In this document: piece by piece, positions 9,099 through 19,381 of the stretch
Position numbering within the stretch: the first letter of the stretch is position 1
Layout of the letters: the number at the start of each line of letters is the position of its first letter
Source: Paenibacillus sp. UNC451MF
Lineage (GTDB): Bacteria; Bacillota; Bacilli; Paenibacillales; NBRC-103111
Assembly (NCBI RefSeq): GCF_000686845.1
Contig: NZ_JMLS01000009.1
Coordinates: 246,468 to 310,467 of the forward strand
Direction of reading: 5' to 3'
Length of the DNA: 64,000 bases
Program-made: the position numbers and the translations under genes
The notes under the pieces: generated by a model
What the model saw: only the letters and a program-made list of their open reading frames with translations
Databases searched by the model: none
What the model was told of the DNA's origin: nothing

Positions 9099-12000
9099 CT
9101 ATACTCCAGACCAGACATCCTTCACGTAACGGCTTTCGTTCTGCAGGCTTTGCAGCCAAGCGCCCGCTGCTTCTTCCGAAGCTCCCTTAATCTCTCGATA
9201 AGCTTTTTTAATCGTTTCTTCAACCTCAGGGGCCATCTTGGTTCCGTCCCCGCATACGTATAGCATGCCACCTTGATCCAGCACACCGATGAGTAGTGCC
9301 GAATCCAGCTTCATCAAATCCTGAACATGGGGCCCCGCCTGCCCTTCTACACGCGAGAAAGCCGTATGAAGCGTCACAAGCCCGTCGCGTTGATCCTGCT
9401 CCAGCTCCTCCTGATACAAGTAATCATGCTCAGGGTTGCGGCAGCCGAAATACAAATGTGCTTCTCCGAGGGTCTTCCCCTCCTGCTTCAGAGCGCGGCG
9501 AGCTTGGAGGAAGCCGCGAAACGGCGCCACTCCCGTACCCGGGCCGATCATCACGATCGGAGTCTCCGTTTGCTCCGGCAGCTGGAAGCCGGACTCCGGA
9601 GTTCGGACGAACATGACAATCGCATCTCCCGGTTCCCGTCTCGCCAAGTAATTCGAGGCTACGCCCAGATATTCCCCCCGTCCGCTCTTGGCCGGACCGC
9701 GAACAACTCCAACGGTAATGCTCGCTTTATCCTGCTGAAGCCTAGGGGAGCTTGAAATCGAGTAGTATCGCGGTTTCAGCGGCGGCAGCAGCTCCACGAA
9801 CCTTTCAAATGGAAGCTCACAAGCAGGATACTGCTCAAGCAGCTCGAGCATCGTCAGACGTTTGCTCTGTACCTGCTCCTTGTAGGTTTCTTCTTGAAGG
9901 AGCGCCTCCAGCTCTTTCTTGTGAGGAGGGCATACGGTAAAAGCAGCAAGCTCCCGCAGCTGCGCCCGTGTTGCCGCCTCCTGAAGCTCTACGCTGTGAC
10001 TCAGCAGATCGTGAACGCTGATCGGCCGATCCAGCGGCAGGTGCGCAGCGCTGCGTCCGCTAGCGCTAATGATAAGGTGATCGCTGCTGTTAAGCCCATA
10101 GCGGCGCAGCACCCGTCCAATAAGCTCCGGTGCATTCTCAGGAATGAGTCCAAGATGATCGCCCTCTTGGTACGTCACTCCTTCCGGTAATACAATTTCT
10201 AGATGCCGAGTGCTTCGTTCGCTTCCTTCCTTCTGAAGCTCTCTATTCTCCGCAACCGTCGCGAGCATTGCGTCATAGCTGTCGGCCAATGGCGTTCCGA
10301 CCAGCCCGCTCACAAATTGCATGCTCAAGGTGCTGGTCTCCTGCTGAGGCTTGCCGCTGCTTTTCAAGCCCATCTCATGAAGTACGTCCGGCCACAGCCG
10401 TTCACTCCATTCATCGACCTGTTTCTCGAAGTCGCCGCTAGCATCAGCCTCTCCTCGTACAACGAGACGGGTAGCTCCCTTGGCTTCCAGCTGCTCGTCA
10501 ATCGTCCGAGGGACATGCTGGTATGTGCTAGCCCAATTGTGATCGCCGCAGCCAAATACCGCATAACGCACACCTTCCAGCTCACCTTGCTCGACGCCTT
10601 CCAGCCATTGTACAAACTTGCGCGCATTGCTAGGCGGCTTGCCGTTGTAGGATGCACTTACTATGAAGACGACCCCTTCTTTGGGCAGCTTGCCTACATA
10701 ATCGTTCAGTGGTGCTGCCTCACTTCGGAAGCCCTGGTATCGTGCCTTATCCGCTAACTCTCTGGCAATCCCTTCTGCCGTGCCGAGATTGCTGCCGTAC
10801 AGTACAAGAAGCGGTGTATTATGAGCAGCTTCTACTGCAACCGATGCCGCTTCCTGTGCCTGTACCGTACGCTTCTCAACAGGCGCCCCGGCGCTAACGG
10901 ACGAGAATAGCGTCTGAGCCCCTCTTGGCCGAACTCGCATCGTGAAGCCTTCGGGCTTCAACGTCAAAGTCTCTTTTACCTTCAACTGATAATTCGTATG
11001 GTCTATAATTTCAAAATGCCGCAGCACCATGCCAAGAACCAGTGTCGCTTCTTGAAGCGCGAACTGCTGCCCGATACATGCACGCTGACCATTTCCGAAA
11101 GGTTTATATGCATGAAATGGAATTTTACTCGGATCTTCAAATCGCTCTGGAACGAACTCATCCGCATCCGTGCCCCACACCCCGGCCTCCCGATGCAGCT
11201 TCGGTATCAGAACGCTGACGCTCTCTCCTTGTTTCATCGGATATTTGCCTGCCAGCAAAGTATCTTCCTTGGCAAACAAGGAAAACGCGGGAGCCGTAGG
11301 CCAAAGACGCAGAGCCTCATTCAGTATCATTCGTATATAATTCAGCTCTCTAACCTGTCCGTAAGTCGGAACCGGGTCCTTGAGGACACGGTCGACCTCT
11401 TCGTAAGCTTTTTGCAGCTTCTCGGGATTTTTCAATAAATAATACAAGGCAAAGGACAACAATCCACTGGTCGTCTCATGTCCAGCAATCAAGAAGGTGA
11501 TAATCTGATAACGGATATTTTCATCGTCAAGCGCTTCTCCGGTGTCCGGGTCCTTACCACTAAGCATATGAGCAAGCAGATCGTCGCCGCCTTCACTTCC
11601 GTGCGCTTTGCGCTCTGCAATAATTTTATCCACTAATGAGTACATGACCTGAATGTCGTGCTTGAACTGGCGCTTCGTGATAACCATCAGTTTATCCTGT
11701 AATCCCAAACGCTGCAGCTGGTTCATTGCTTCGTTCAATGCCCGCACCATGCTGGTGATAAATGGATGGGACTGCTCCCGGTAAAAGCTGTTAAACCGGT
11801 AATTGAATCCACAAAGCCCGATCGTGTCGAGCGTCAGGCGGGTCATATCTTCAGGAACCTCGACACTTTCATCCGGATTAAGGCGTGACCATTTCTGAAT
11901 AAGCTGAACCGCTATATCGACCATCATTCCATGATAGCCTTGCATCGCTCTTTGTGAGAAGCTCGGCAGTAAAATATTGTGGGCTTTACGCCAGTTAGGT

Positions 12001-12299
12001 TCTTCGGTTTCGCTCGTGAACAGACCATCTCCGGCAAAAGCACGCACCTTGCGAAGAGGTGCCCATACTCTTTTATCGAACCGGGATTCGTCACAAGCAT
12101 CCTCAACCAGCTCAAGGCTGGATATGAAGATCTCGCTTCTTCCCGGCATATCGAATCGAAATATCGGGCCATATTCATAAGCGACCCTCACCAGCGATTG
12201 AACCGGCTCATCCAAATTCAATTGCGGTAAGTTGCCGAGGGGTCCAAAGGTTTTAGGCTGAGGGATTGTAACAGATTCAGGTTTAGACATGGTGTTCAT
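9099..12299 (-). CDS. Self-sufficient cytochrome P450/NADPH-P450 reductase (CYP102 family)
   Basis: A 1066-residue fusion that hydroxylates medium- and long-chain fatty acids at subterminal positions using NADPH. The heme domain (about 1-470) has the I-helix AGHETTS, the EALRLWP (ExxR) motif and the heme-cysteine loop [10 protein letters not shown]. The FMN flavodoxin domain follows ([14 protein letters not shown], about 485-640), then FAD/NADPH domains with [23 protein letters not shown] and the C-terminal RYVKDVWSG. Architecture and length match P450 BM3 and Bacillus CypB/CypD. ATG 12299 sits right behind AAAGG; ATG 12290 is an alternative. A TetR gene lies upstream, and a palindrome covers the promoter, as in FatR-regulated homologues. 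Confidence 0.97.
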   Translation of the reverse strand: MNTMSKPESVTIPQPKTFGPLGNLPQLNLDEPVQSLVRVAYEYGPIFRFDMPGRSEIFISSLELVEDACDESRFDKRVWAPLRKVRAFAGDGLFTSETEEPNWRKAHNILLPSFSQRAMQGYHGMMVDIAVQLIQKWSRLNPDESVEVPEDMTRLTLDTIGLCGFNYRFNSFYREQSHPFITSMVRALNEAMNQLQRLGLQDKLMVITKRQFKHDIQVMYSLVDKIIAERKAHGSEGGDDLLAHMLSGKDPDTGEALDDENIRYQIITFLIAGHETTSGLLSFALYYLLKNPEKLQKAYEEVDRVLKDPVPTYGQVRELNYIRMILNEALRLWPTAPAFSLFAKEDTLLAGKYPMKQGESVSVLIPKLHREAGVWGTDADEFVPERFEDPSKIPFHAYKPFGNGQRACIGQQFALQEATLVLGMVLRHFEIIDHTNYQLKVKETLTLKPEGFTMRVRPRGAQTLFSSVSAGAPVEKRTVQAQEAASVAVEAAHNTPLLVLYGSNLGTAEGIARELADKARYQGFRSEAAPLNDYVGKLPKEGVVFIVSASYNGKPPSNARKFVQWLEGVEQGELEGVRYAVFGCGDHNWASTYQHVPRTIDEQLEAKGATRLVVRGEADASGDFEKQVDEWSERLWPDVLHEMGLKSSGKPQQETSTLSMQFVSGLVGTPLADSYDAMLATVAENRELQKEGSERSTRHLEIVLPEGVTYQEGDHLGLIPENAPELIGRVLRRYGLNSSDHLIISASGRSAAHLPLDRPISVHDLLSHSVELQEAATRAQLRELAAFTVCPPHKKELEALLQEETYKEQVQSKRLTMLELLEQYPACELPFERFVELLPPLKPRYYSISSSPRLQQDKASITVGVVRGPAKSGRGEYLGVASNYLARREPGDAIVMFVRTPESGFQLPEQTETPIVMIGPGTGVAPFRGFLQARRALKQEGKTLGEAHLYFGCRNPEHDYLYQEELEQDQRDGLVTLHTAFSRVEGQAGPHVQDLMKLDSALLIGVLDQGGMLYVCGDGTKMAPEVEETIKKAYREIKGASEEAAGAWLQSLQNESRYVKDVWSGV

Positions 12300-12369
12300 C
12301 CTTTCCTATGGGACTTTATTTTCCATTCAGTCATAATGTCATCTTGATAAGTTTCCACCAATCCACTTT

Positions 12370-12407
12370 ATTATACAAAAACAACCATAGGAATGAATAT
12401 TCATTCC
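12370..12407 (-). promoter_or_regulatory. P450 promoter overlapped by a TetR-type operator
   Basis: On the minus strand a perfect -10 box TATAAT occupies 12375-12370. The perfect 18-bp palindrome GGAATGAATATTCATTCC covers 12390-12407, where the -35 box would be. Bound repressor would exclude RNA polymerase. The same core recurs before the TetR gene. Confidence 0.75.
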
Positions 12408-12474
12408 GTTTTATCTTCAGAACTACGCAGATTAGTCTTTCTGCACAATTCTTTGCTTATCTATAGGCTTCTTG

Positions 12475-13059
12475 TCATTCCTTATTTGCATGGACGCTAA
12501 CCGCATCCCAGCAGCTTTCCTCGATCTGCCGCAGCATTTCCGGTGTTTCCGTCAGCTTACCTGCGCGAATCAGAGTGAACACCTTGGTGAATGCGCCGAA
12601 TACAATAGCAATCAATACATCCGCTTGTAAAGGTCGGATCATCCCCTGCTGTATACCCCTAGCAGCATAAGCATGGAAAAAATCCATCAATTGACGAAAC
12701 GATTCCCGGCTCTCTGGATCCAAATATCTCGCATTGCTGTGAGTGTCTACGAAATAAAATCCGTGAATATTTTCTTTAGCAAAGCGAACCATCCCATGAA
12801 ACACATGCTGGAATTGTTCACGAACACTACCGGAGTCCGGAAAATCACGCTTTACCACATCATTAAACCGTTTGACGCAGTCTTGAAACAATGCATTAAC
12901 CAGCGCTTCCTTATTCTCAAAGTACCGATATATCGTGCCTGTTCCAACCTCCGCTTTGTCGGCAATCATAGGCACCGTAGTCCCATCATATCCCCGCTCA
13001 GCGAACAAACTAAGAGCTGCTTCCACGATCTTATCCCGCTTGCTTAAAGTCGCTTCCAT
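12475..13059 (-). CDS. TetR-family repressor, probable fatty-acid-responsive regulator of the P450
   Basis: The 194-residue protein has an N-terminal TetR helix-turn-helix (AALSLFAERGYDGTTVPMIA then VGTGTIYRYFENKEALVNAL) and a variable ligand-binding C-terminus. Its place directly upstream of the CYP102 gene and the matching palindromes before both genes resemble the FatR (YrhI) - CypB arrangement of Bacillus subtilis and Bm3R1 of B. megaterium, where fatty acids release the repressor. The promoter-proximal palindrome predicts autorepression. About 175 bases separate it from the P450 gene and that gene has its own promoter, so the two are probably transcribed separately. Confidence 0.9.
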   Translation of the reverse strand: MEATLSKRDKIVEAALSLFAERGYDGTTVPMIADKAEVGTGTIYRYFENKEALVNALFQDCVKRFNDVVKRDFPDSGSVREQFQHVFHGMVRFAKENIHGFYFVDTHSNARYLDPESRESFRQLMDFFHAYAARGIQQGMIRPLQADVLIAIVFGAFTKVFTLIRAGKLTETPEMLRQIEESCWDAVSVHANKE

Positions 13060-13082
13060 CTATCATCCTCCTTCCGCCAAAA

Positions 13083-13100
13083 TGAATGAACATTCATTCC
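13083..13100 (-). promoter_or_regulatory. Second TetR-type operator, upstream of the tetR gene
   Basis: TGAATGAACATTCATTCC is a near-palindrome (7 of 8 paired positions in the core) almost identical to the perfect one at 12390-12407. It lies 24 bases before the TetR start, consistent with autoregulation. Confidence 0.7.
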
Positions 13101-13167
13101 TTACTCTTTTATTGTATGCAGCTGATTAGTCAAATGCAAATTTTGAATCGCGGCCCTCCACTGAGCG

Positions 13168-13197
13168 GAAATATTTTTCATAAAAATAGGCATCTAG
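13168..13197 (+). promoter_or_regulatory. Possible forespore sigma-G/F-type promoter of the germination operon
   Basis: GAAATA at 13168-13173 and CATCTAG at 13191-13197 are 17 bases apart and roughly fit the sigma-G pattern (GNATR, then CATNNTA). It is offered because gerA-type operons are forespore-expressed in Bacillus. Confidence 0.3.
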
Positions 13198-13257
13198 GCA
13201 AATTATAACTCTGAGGGAATAGCTGGATAACTAGCGATACGAAGGGGGTGAACCAAG

Positions 13258-14799
13258 ATGCGCTTCACAAGCTGGCTGGGTAAAAGCAAATATGCTTCCG
13301 CCTACAAACCAAGCCAACAGCAGGCAGTGAATGATTATATCACAGATAATGTAACTCAGAATGTGGCTGTTTTACAGCAAATGTTCGCCAAAAATCCCGA
13401 CCTTGTCGTCCGTCTCTTGCACATTAAGAAATCGGGAGAGCGCGCTGCACTCCTCTATTTATCCGGACTTACTGATAAAAACTCGATCAACAACAACGTG
13501 CTGCGCCCCCTTCAGTTCGAATCAGGAGGAAGTGAAGATGATTTCGGCCTTGCACTAACGATCGGGCATATTCAAACGAAAAACCGGTACTCTGAAATTG
13601 AATACATCATCCTGCAAGGCAACAGTGTACTCCTCGTAGATGGCCGAGCTGATGCATATAGTCTTGACACGGCTGGTTGGCCGCAGCGGGCCATTGAAGA
13701 CCCCCAGATGGAGGCTTCCTTAAAAGGAGCGCATCAAGGCTTCGTAGAGACAGGTACCCAGAACATTGCACTTATTCGCCGCTATATCCCTAACCGTGAG
13801 CTAAACACCATGGAGATTGTGGTTGGACGTAGAGGAAACAGCAAGCTGTCTATCATGTATCTGGGCGACATCGCTCATCCGGAGGTGCTGCAGGAGCTGC
13901 AGGATCGCATCCGTCAGCTTGAGATCGATGCTATTATCAACACTGGAGAATTGGCTGAGCTGATAGAGGACAATCCGTTTTCTCCTTTTCCTCAGTACAT
14001 TTTAACTGAGCGTCCCGATGCCGCAGCCTCGCATTTATTGCAAGGAAGATTCGTTGTGGTTGTGGATCGTTCACCTAGCGTTTTGATCGGTCCTGCTACC
14101 TTCGCATCATTTTTCCAGGCGGTTGACGATTACAGTACCCGTTGGTCGATTGCGACCTTTATCCGCTTGCTGCGTTTTTTCGCTTTTTCCATTGCCGTTT
14201 TTTTACCGGCCTTCTATATTGCGGTCATTTCCTACAACTATGAAATCATTCCGATCAAGCTGCTGCTATCCATCGGAGAATTCAGAGGTCGCGTGCCGTT
14301 TCCTCCATTCGTAGAGGCCATCATTATGGAGGTAACGCTCGAGATGATGCGTGAGGCTGGGGTCCGTCTTCCTGCTCCTGTCGGGCAAACGGTTGGTATT
14401 GTAGGGGGTATCGTAATTGGTCAAGCGATAGTGCAGGCAGGCTTCATCAGCAACACGATGGTTATTGTCGTTGCGTTTACGGCTATCGCCTCGTTCATCC
14501 TACCCAATTACGATATGGTTGCGGCCGCAAGGCTGATCCGTTTTGCCATGATGATCGCGGCTTCAATGTTCGGGGTCGTCGGAATTATTATCGGATTAAT
14601 GATCATGATAGGACATGTCATTTCACTCGAATCGTTAGGTACACCCTACGGAAGCCCTTTCGCACCAGTTCGCTTTTCAGATTGGAAGGATACTTTCGTG
14701 CGGCTTCCCTTATGGTTCATGAAGAAGCGACCGCTCAGCACTAGAGCTGTCCAATTAGAAAAGCAAGGATCCAACCGTCCGAAGGGGGATGGAGATTGA
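13258..14799 (+). CDS. Spore germination receptor subunit A (GerAA/GerKA family)
   Basis: A 513-residue inner-spore-membrane protein, one of the three subunits of a nutrient germinant receptor. A hydrophilic N-terminal region (about 1-290), including NPDLVVRLLHI, is followed by membrane helices around FFAFSIAVFLPAFYIAVISY and later. The conserved GerA stretches PFPPFVEAIIMEVTLEMMRE and RLPAPVGQTVGIVGG are present. GAAGGGGGTG provides the ribosome site. It is the first gene of a tightly packed five-gene operon; its stop overlaps the next start. It is the only A subunit in the operon. Confidence 0.95.
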   Translation: MRFTSWLGKSKYASAYKPSQQQAVNDYITDNVTQNVAVLQQMFAKNPDLVVRLLHIKKSGERAALLYLSGLTDKNSINNNVLRPLQFESGGSEDDFGLALTIGHIQTKNRYSEIEYIILQGNSVLLVDGRADAYSLDTAGWPQRAIEDPQMEASLKGAHQGFVETGTQNIALIRRYIPNRELNTMEIVVGRRGNSKLSIMYLGDIAHPEVLQELQDRIRQLEIDAIINTGELAELIEDNPFSPFPQYILTERPDAAASHLLQGRFVVVVDRSPSVLIGPATFASFFQAVDDYSTRWSIATFIRLLRFFAFSIAVFLPAFYIAVISYNYEIIPIKLLLSIGEFRGRVPFPPFVEAIIMEVTLEMMREAGVRLPAPVGQTVGIVGGIVIGQAIVQAGFISNTMVIVVAFTAIASFILPNYDMVAAARLIRFAMMIAASMFGVVGIIIGLMIMIGHVISLESLGTPYGSPFAPVRFSDWKDTFVRLPLWFMKKRPLSTRAVQLEKQGSNRPKGDGD

Positions 14800-15899
14800 A
14801 ACATCAAGCAGTCAATAAAATGACCACGATACAATACATTTTTCTCACTACGGGCATTCAGATTAGCGTCGCCTTCTTAGCTTTGCCGCGAATCCTTGCC
14901 GAGAGAGCCGGTACGGACGGTTGGGTTTCGCTTGTGATCGGATGGGCTATCAGTGTCGCTTCCAGTTGGGCATTGATTATGGTGATGAAAAGAAGCTCGA
15001 ACCAGGAAACGCTGCTTGGGCTGTTAAATCGATATATCGGAAAATGGGCTATGTGGGTGTTCGGTGCGCCCTTCGCTTTATATTTCATTTACTTCGGATA
15101 CGCCGGGCTTGTCCGCGCGATCATTATAACAAAAACCTGGGTGCTTCCGCAGACGCCCTCGTACATCATCATGATTTTGTTTCTGATCCCCACTTATATT
15201 ATCGCGAGCAACGGAGCTATGATTCTTGGACGTTATGCGGAGCTGATCTTTCTTATGTCCTTGTGGGTTCCTTTCGTTTATTTAATTCCATTCAAGGACG
15301 CCCGTTGGCTTCATTTGCTGCCTATTTGGAAAACCGGTTGGAGTCCTATCTTCTCGGCGCTGCCGGATTCGATTTACGCTTACGCCGGGTTCGGGGCATC
15401 GTTTATCTTGTATCCCTTTCTGGAGCACAAAGAGAAGGCTGCCTTCGGACTCATTATATCGAATTCACTAACCTTGCTTGGCTATTTGTTTATTACCGTT
15501 GCCTGCTTTGTTTATTTCAGCCCCAAAGAAATACAGGAATATAACGAGCCTGTCATTACTTTATTAAAGGCGCTGGAGTTCAAATTCGTCGAACGGGTTG
15601 AAATTTTGTTCATTTCCTTCTTCTTGCTCATCTTCTCCCTGTCTTGGATACCGACGTTTTATGTAGGCGTGTATTGCACGAGCCGATTACTGGGCAGTCA
15701 AGACTCCCGCAATCACCTTAGAATTCTGCTGGTTGCTCTTGCCGTAGCCTCCTACTTCTTTATGCCCTCTTCCCGTCTAAGCGAGAGGCTGGACTCTATA
15801 GTCGGCAGCATCGGCTTCCTGCAGGAATACGTATTCCCGTTCCTTTTGTTAGCCTACATTTGGATCTATGATCGTTTCCAAAGGAGATCGAGCGCATGA
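14796..15899 (+). CDS. Spore germination receptor permease subunit B, copy 1 (GerAB/GerKB family)
   Basis: A 367-residue amino-acid-permease-like membrane protein with about ten hydrophobic segments; B subunits bind the germinant. Conserved GerAB motifs are PRILAERAGTDGW, LPQTPSYIIM, LGRYAELIF and EYNEPVITLLKALEFKFVER. The start is TTG 14796, overlapping the stop of the A gene, with GGGGATGGAGA just ahead; ATG 14820 is possible but lacks a ribosome site. It is clearly paralogous to the B gene at 17035, with the same motif order throughout. Confidence 0.93.
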   Translation: MKHQAVNKMTTIQYIFLTTGIQISVAFLALPRILAERAGTDGWVSLVIGWAISVASSWALIMVMKRSSNQETLLGLLNRYIGKWAMWVFGAPFALYFIYFGYAGLVRAIIITKTWVLPQTPSYIIMILFLIPTYIIASNGAMILGRYAELIFLMSLWVPFVYLIPFKDARWLHLLPIWKTGWSPIFSALPDSIYAYAGFGASFILYPFLEHKEKAAFGLIISNSLTLLGYLFITVACFVYFSPKEIQEYNEPVITLLKALEFKFVERVEILFISFFLLIFSLSWIPTFYVGVYCTSRLLGSQDSRNHLRILLVALAVASYFFMPSSRLSERLDSIVGSIGFLQEYVFPFLLLAYIWIYDRFQRRSSA

Positions 15900-17023
15900 A
15901 CACAAGAATGCTTGCAGTATGTATCCTATCGATTGCTGCAGTTCTTCTTCTGACAGGGTGCAGTGACAGAACCGATTTAGAGGACGCCACGATTCCTCTT
16001 GCGCTTGGACTCGATCTTGATGAAAATAACAAGTTTCATGTGTATATTACAAGCCCTGAGTTCAGTAAGTCGGTCAAGAAGAAGCATCATGAAATCAGTG
16101 AGCCCGCTGATACGCTCCGCCAATCCAGAATCGGACAGGACGCTCATTCAGCAGGTGCCTTTCAAGGCCGGAAGTATCAGGTGGTCCTGCTAGGTCAGCG
16201 CCTGCTGCAGCAAGAGAACTGGTTTCGTATGCTGGATGTTCTTTTCCGTGATTCCAAGAATACGGTAACCGACAGAGTCATCGCTATTAATGGCTCTATC
16301 TCCAAGTTAATCGAATTGAATCCTCCGGATGAACCGTATTTGCCACTGCTGCTCAAGGGCATGATCGATACGAAGAGCGCTCGGTCGGAAACGGTCAAAA
16401 CGACGGTACAGGAGCTTCACAGGCAAATTTTCGAAACGGGAATAACCCCTTCGATCGCTGAGGTTAAGCTTGCCGAAAATAATGATATTAGGCTGAATGG
16501 AACGATGCTTCTAGATCATAAAGGCAAATACGCGACAACCCTTAACGCCCAGGAAACCGTGCTGCTCAAGCTGTTGCAAAAAGAAGCCAGGAAAAGCTCA
16601 AGCCTTTCCTTTACCGTTCCCGGAATCCCTAAGACCGGTCCATTCCAAACTAATATGATCAGCTTAAGCACTGAAGGTGCCCGAACAAAAATCAAAACCT
16701 CTTATGGAGACGATAAATTTCAGTTCCAATTTACAGTTCACATACCCGCCGTTTTGTCGGAGAAGGTGTTCCCTTATAATTTGCGCAAAAACGGAAACCA
16801 GTTGGACACCATCATTGCCAAGCAAGCGCAGCTGCAGTTTGAGAATCTCATCAAGAAGATTCAGCAGCATAAAATCGATCCGATCGGTCTCGGACTGTAT
16901 GCCAGAGCCTATCATTACAAGCAGTTCGCGCAGGTAGAGGATCATTGGGGAGAGGCGCTGGCTAAAGCCGACATCCATGTGTCGGTGAATGTAACCTTTA
17001 AAGCCATGGGACCTGTTAAGTGA
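15896..17023 (+). CDS. Spore germination receptor lipoprotein subunit C, copy 1 (GerAC/GerKC family)
   Basis: A 375-residue lipoprotein with signal peptide and lipobox LLTGC (cysteine at about residue 22), lipid-anchored in the spore inner membrane. Ger(x)C features include DLEDATIPLALGLDLD near the N-terminus, the repeated-domain region DTKSARSETVKTTVQELHR, and the C-terminal DPIGLGLYARAYHY. The ATG overlaps the stop of the B gene (ATGA). It is highly similar in order and wording to the second C protein at 18132, which points to a duplicated B-C pair. Confidence 0.94.
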   Translation: MNTRMLAVCILSIAAVLLLTGCSDRTDLEDATIPLALGLDLDENNKFHVYITSPEFSKSVKKKHHEISEPADTLRQSRIGQDAHSAGAFQGRKYQVVLLGQRLLQQENWFRMLDVLFRDSKNTVTDRVIAINGSISKLIELNPPDEPYLPLLLKGMIDTKSARSETVKTTVQELHRQIFETGITPSIAEVKLAENNDIRLNGTMLLDHKGKYATTLNAQETVLLKLLQKEARKSSSLSFTVPGIPKTGPFQTNMISLSTEGARTKIKTSYGDDKFQFQFTVHIPAVLSEKVFPYNLRKNGNQLDTIIAKQAQLQFENLIKKIQQHKIDPIGLGLYARAYHYKQFAQVEDHWGEALAKADIHVSVNVTFKAMGPVK

Positions 17024-17034
17024 GGTGAAAACCA

Positions 17035-18135
17035 GTGAAGAAGTATGCTTTCAATGAAATTACGTCCTTGCAGTTTGTGCTCATTTTATTCGGTACGCAA
17101 GTAAGCTTTGGCTTATTGTCTCTGCCGCAGGAACTGGCCGAGCACGCAGGTACCGATAGCTGGATCTCTCTTCTCTTGGGATGGCTATGTTCTATCGTAG
17201 CTAGCCTCATGATGGTTCGTATCATGCAATCGTACCCTGATGGTACGCTATTCGACCTGCTGCAAAGCTTTATCGGAAAATGGGCAAGCATAGCGGCTGT
17301 CCTATTCTTTTCCTTCTGGACCTTTTCTTACGGATACATCGGCATCGTAAGAATTGTTCTGTATACGAAAGTATGGCTGCTGCCTCAAACACCGAGCTAT
17401 ATCATTATGCTAATCCTTCTCGTTCCCGCTTATTACATCGCCCGTAACGGATTGCGTGTGCTGGGCCGGTATGTGGAGCTGGTGTTCTTCATGTCTCTCT
17501 GGATTCCTTTCGCATACTTGCTCCCTCTCAAAGAGACTCACTACCTCAACCTGCTCCCCGTTATGAAGGAAGGCTGGGAGCCTATCTTTTCCGCACTGCG
17601 CAATACGTTTCTCTCTTTTTCAGGGACAGAGATCGTATTTATTTTATATCCTTTTCTTCAGAAAAAACAACACGCATCGGTCGGCATAGTGATCTCCAAT
17701 ACGATGACCCTGCTCGTATTTTTGCTAATTACACTGATTTGCTTAATGTACTACGGCCCCGACGAGATCAAGGAATATAACGAGCCTGTCATTAATGTAT
17801 TAAAAACGATCGAGTTTAAATTCGTCGAACGAATTGAAGTATTATTTATCTCGTTTTACTTGTTATTTTTTTCTTTATCGTGGATTTCTACCATGTACAT
17901 GACGGTATTCTCAACCAGCTGGCTCCTTGGACTTAAGGACCATCGCGGCCATTTACGAGTACTTTGTATCTTGTTGGGTATAAGCGCATTAATCTTCATC
18001 CCCGGCTTTAATCAGAGCGACCAATTGGAGAAATATATGTCCTTCTATGCAATGGCTATCGATTACGCCCTTCCATTAGGTTTATTGGTTTATTTGGCGG
18101 TGCATCGTCGTTTTCAATGGAGGAAGAGCGGATGA
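17035..18135 (+). CDS. Spore germination receptor permease subunit B, copy 2 (GerAB/GerKB family)
   Basis: A 366-residue membrane permease-like subunit, paralogous to the product at 14796: it shares PQELAEHAGTDSW, LLPQTPSYIIM, LGRYVELVFFMSLWIPFAYL and EYNEPVINVLKTIEFKFVER. The start is GTG 17035, preceded by GAGGTG, 11 bases after the previous stop. The two B proteins differ most in their first third, the region expected to contact the germinant, so they may recognise different nutrients while sharing one A subunit. The differing specificity is inference. Confidence 0.92.
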   Translation: MKKYAFNEITSLQFVLILFGTQVSFGLLSLPQELAEHAGTDSWISLLLGWLCSIVASLMMVRIMQSYPDGTLFDLLQSFIGKWASIAAVLFFSFWTFSYGYIGIVRIVLYTKVWLLPQTPSYIIMLILLVPAYYIARNGLRVLGRYVELVFFMSLWIPFAYLLPLKETHYLNLLPVMKEGWEPIFSALRNTFLSFSGTEIVFILYPFLQKKQHASVGIVISNTMTLLVFLLITLICLMYYGPDEIKEYNEPVINVLKTIEFKFVERIEVLFISFYLLFFSLSWISTMYMTVFSTSWLLGLKDHRGHLRVLCILLGISALIFIPGFNQSDQLEKYMSFYAMAIDYALPLGLLVYLAVHRRFQWRKSG

Positions 18136-19259
18136 AGCGAATATGCCTGTGGGTTATCATACTGCTCATCGCCATGTGTTCTCTTACCGGCTGTTATGAC
18201 AGATTGGATATGGAAGACGCTTCTTTGGCCCTCTTGTTAGGCATTGATATGGATAAAGATAACCATTTGCTGCTGTATGATATTTATCCAATCTTCGAAA
18301 AAAATGTCAAGAAGCCTAATCATGAGATTACCGTAGCCGGGGACACTTTCCGTCAAACGAGAACGAAAGCGGACTCTTTTTCTGCGGGCACCTTCCAAGC
18401 CAGAAAAGCTCAAGTTATGCTAATCAGCAAAAAAGTGCTGCAGCACCCTAATTGGTTCCAGCTGTTGGATGTGTTTTTTCGAGATGCTAAGAATCCATTA
18501 ACCATCCGGATGATTGCCTACGACGGTCCACTTTCCGAAATCATTCACTTGAATCCGAAGGATCAGCCTATGCTCCCTATGCTGCTGCGCAAAATGATCG
18601 ATACGAAAAGCGCCCGCAGCGAGACTGTTAATACGACGATCCAGGATTTACACTGGCAAATATTCGAAAAGGGGATTACTCCTTCCATCTCGGAAGTAGG
18701 GCTTGGTCATTCGAACGAAGTACGGCTTCTCGGAACCGCCCTATTGGACAGAAAGGGAAAATACATCTTATCGTTGGACGCACAAGAAACGGTTTTGTTG
18801 AGTATTTTGCAGGACCATACCCAAGGGACGGTTAGCCTGACGCTTCCTATCCCCGGAGTTCCGAAAACCGGCCCGCTCGAAACGAATAGAATCAGTTTTT
18901 CCTCCGATAAAGTGAAAAGCAAAATAAAAACGACCTTCCAAAACGGTAAATTTCGATTCGATTTCCACATCCAAATGCCGATTGGAATATCGGAGGTGCT
19001 ATATCCTATCAGTGAGCTGTATACGGCTGAGCAGCTGGAGCAAATCATCTCGAAGCAAGCCCAAAAGCAGTTCGAGGGCTTAATTCGAATCTTTCAAGAG
19101 CATGCTATCGATCCTATCGGAATGGGTCGTTATGCAAGAGCCTACCACTACAACGACTACAAGAAGATACAGGAAATTTGGAGTTCCACCTTCGCTAAGT
19201 CGGAGGTTCATATCACGGTAAAAGCGTCCATTCAAAATGCAGGGCCTGTTAAATATTGA
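18132..19259 (+). CDS. Spore germination receptor lipoprotein subunit C, copy 2 (GerAC/GerKC family)
   Basis: A 375-residue lipoprotein with signal peptide and lipobox SLTGC. I chose ATG 18132 because GGAGG lies 8 bases upstream, it overlaps the previous stop as ATGA, and it gives a clean signal peptide; an in-frame ATG at 18117 would add five charged residues before the basic start. It is paralogous to the product at 15896 (DTKSARSETVNTTIQDLH, DPIGMGRYARAYHY). It closes the five-gene operon; the region downstream has a terminator shared with the convergent ilvD. Confidence 0.94.
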   Translation: MKRICLWVIILLIAMCSLTGCYDRLDMEDASLALLLGIDMDKDNHLLLYDIYPIFEKNVKKPNHEITVAGDTFRQTRTKADSFSAGTFQARKAQVMLISKKVLQHPNWFQLLDVFFRDAKNPLTIRMIAYDGPLSEIIHLNPKDQPMLPMLLRKMIDTKSARSETVNTTIQDLHWQIFEKGITPSISEVGLGHSNEVRLLGTALLDRKGKYILSLDAQETVLLSILQDHTQGTVSLTLPIPGVPKTGPLETNRISFSSDKVKSKIKTTFQNGKFRFDFHIQMPIGISEVLYPISELYTAEQLEQIISKQAQKQFEGLIRIFQEHAIDPIGMGRYARAYHYNDYKKIQEIWSSTFAKSEVHITVKASIQNAGPVKY

Positions 19260-19340
19260 CTCCATTTCTCAACTGTTATCTGCTCTGCAGCTAGACCGGG
19301 ATCCACCGTACAATTAGGCTTAGGCAAGCGATTTGTCGTT

Positions 19341-19376
19341 ATGAAAAAAAGGGAGGGGCTTCCCCCTCCCTTTCAT
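19341..19376. terminator. Bidirectional terminator between the germination operon and ilvD
   Basis: GGGAGGGG and CCCCTCCC form a strong stem. On the minus strand it ends in seven Ts, ideal for ilvD; on the plus strand it is followed by TTTCAT. Confidence 0.85.
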
Positions 19377-19381
19377 AAGGA

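Noticed and set aside
10203..10757. 184-residue plus-strand open frame within the P450 fusion
   Set aside because: It is antisense to the reductase domain of a clearly intact P450 fusion gene.
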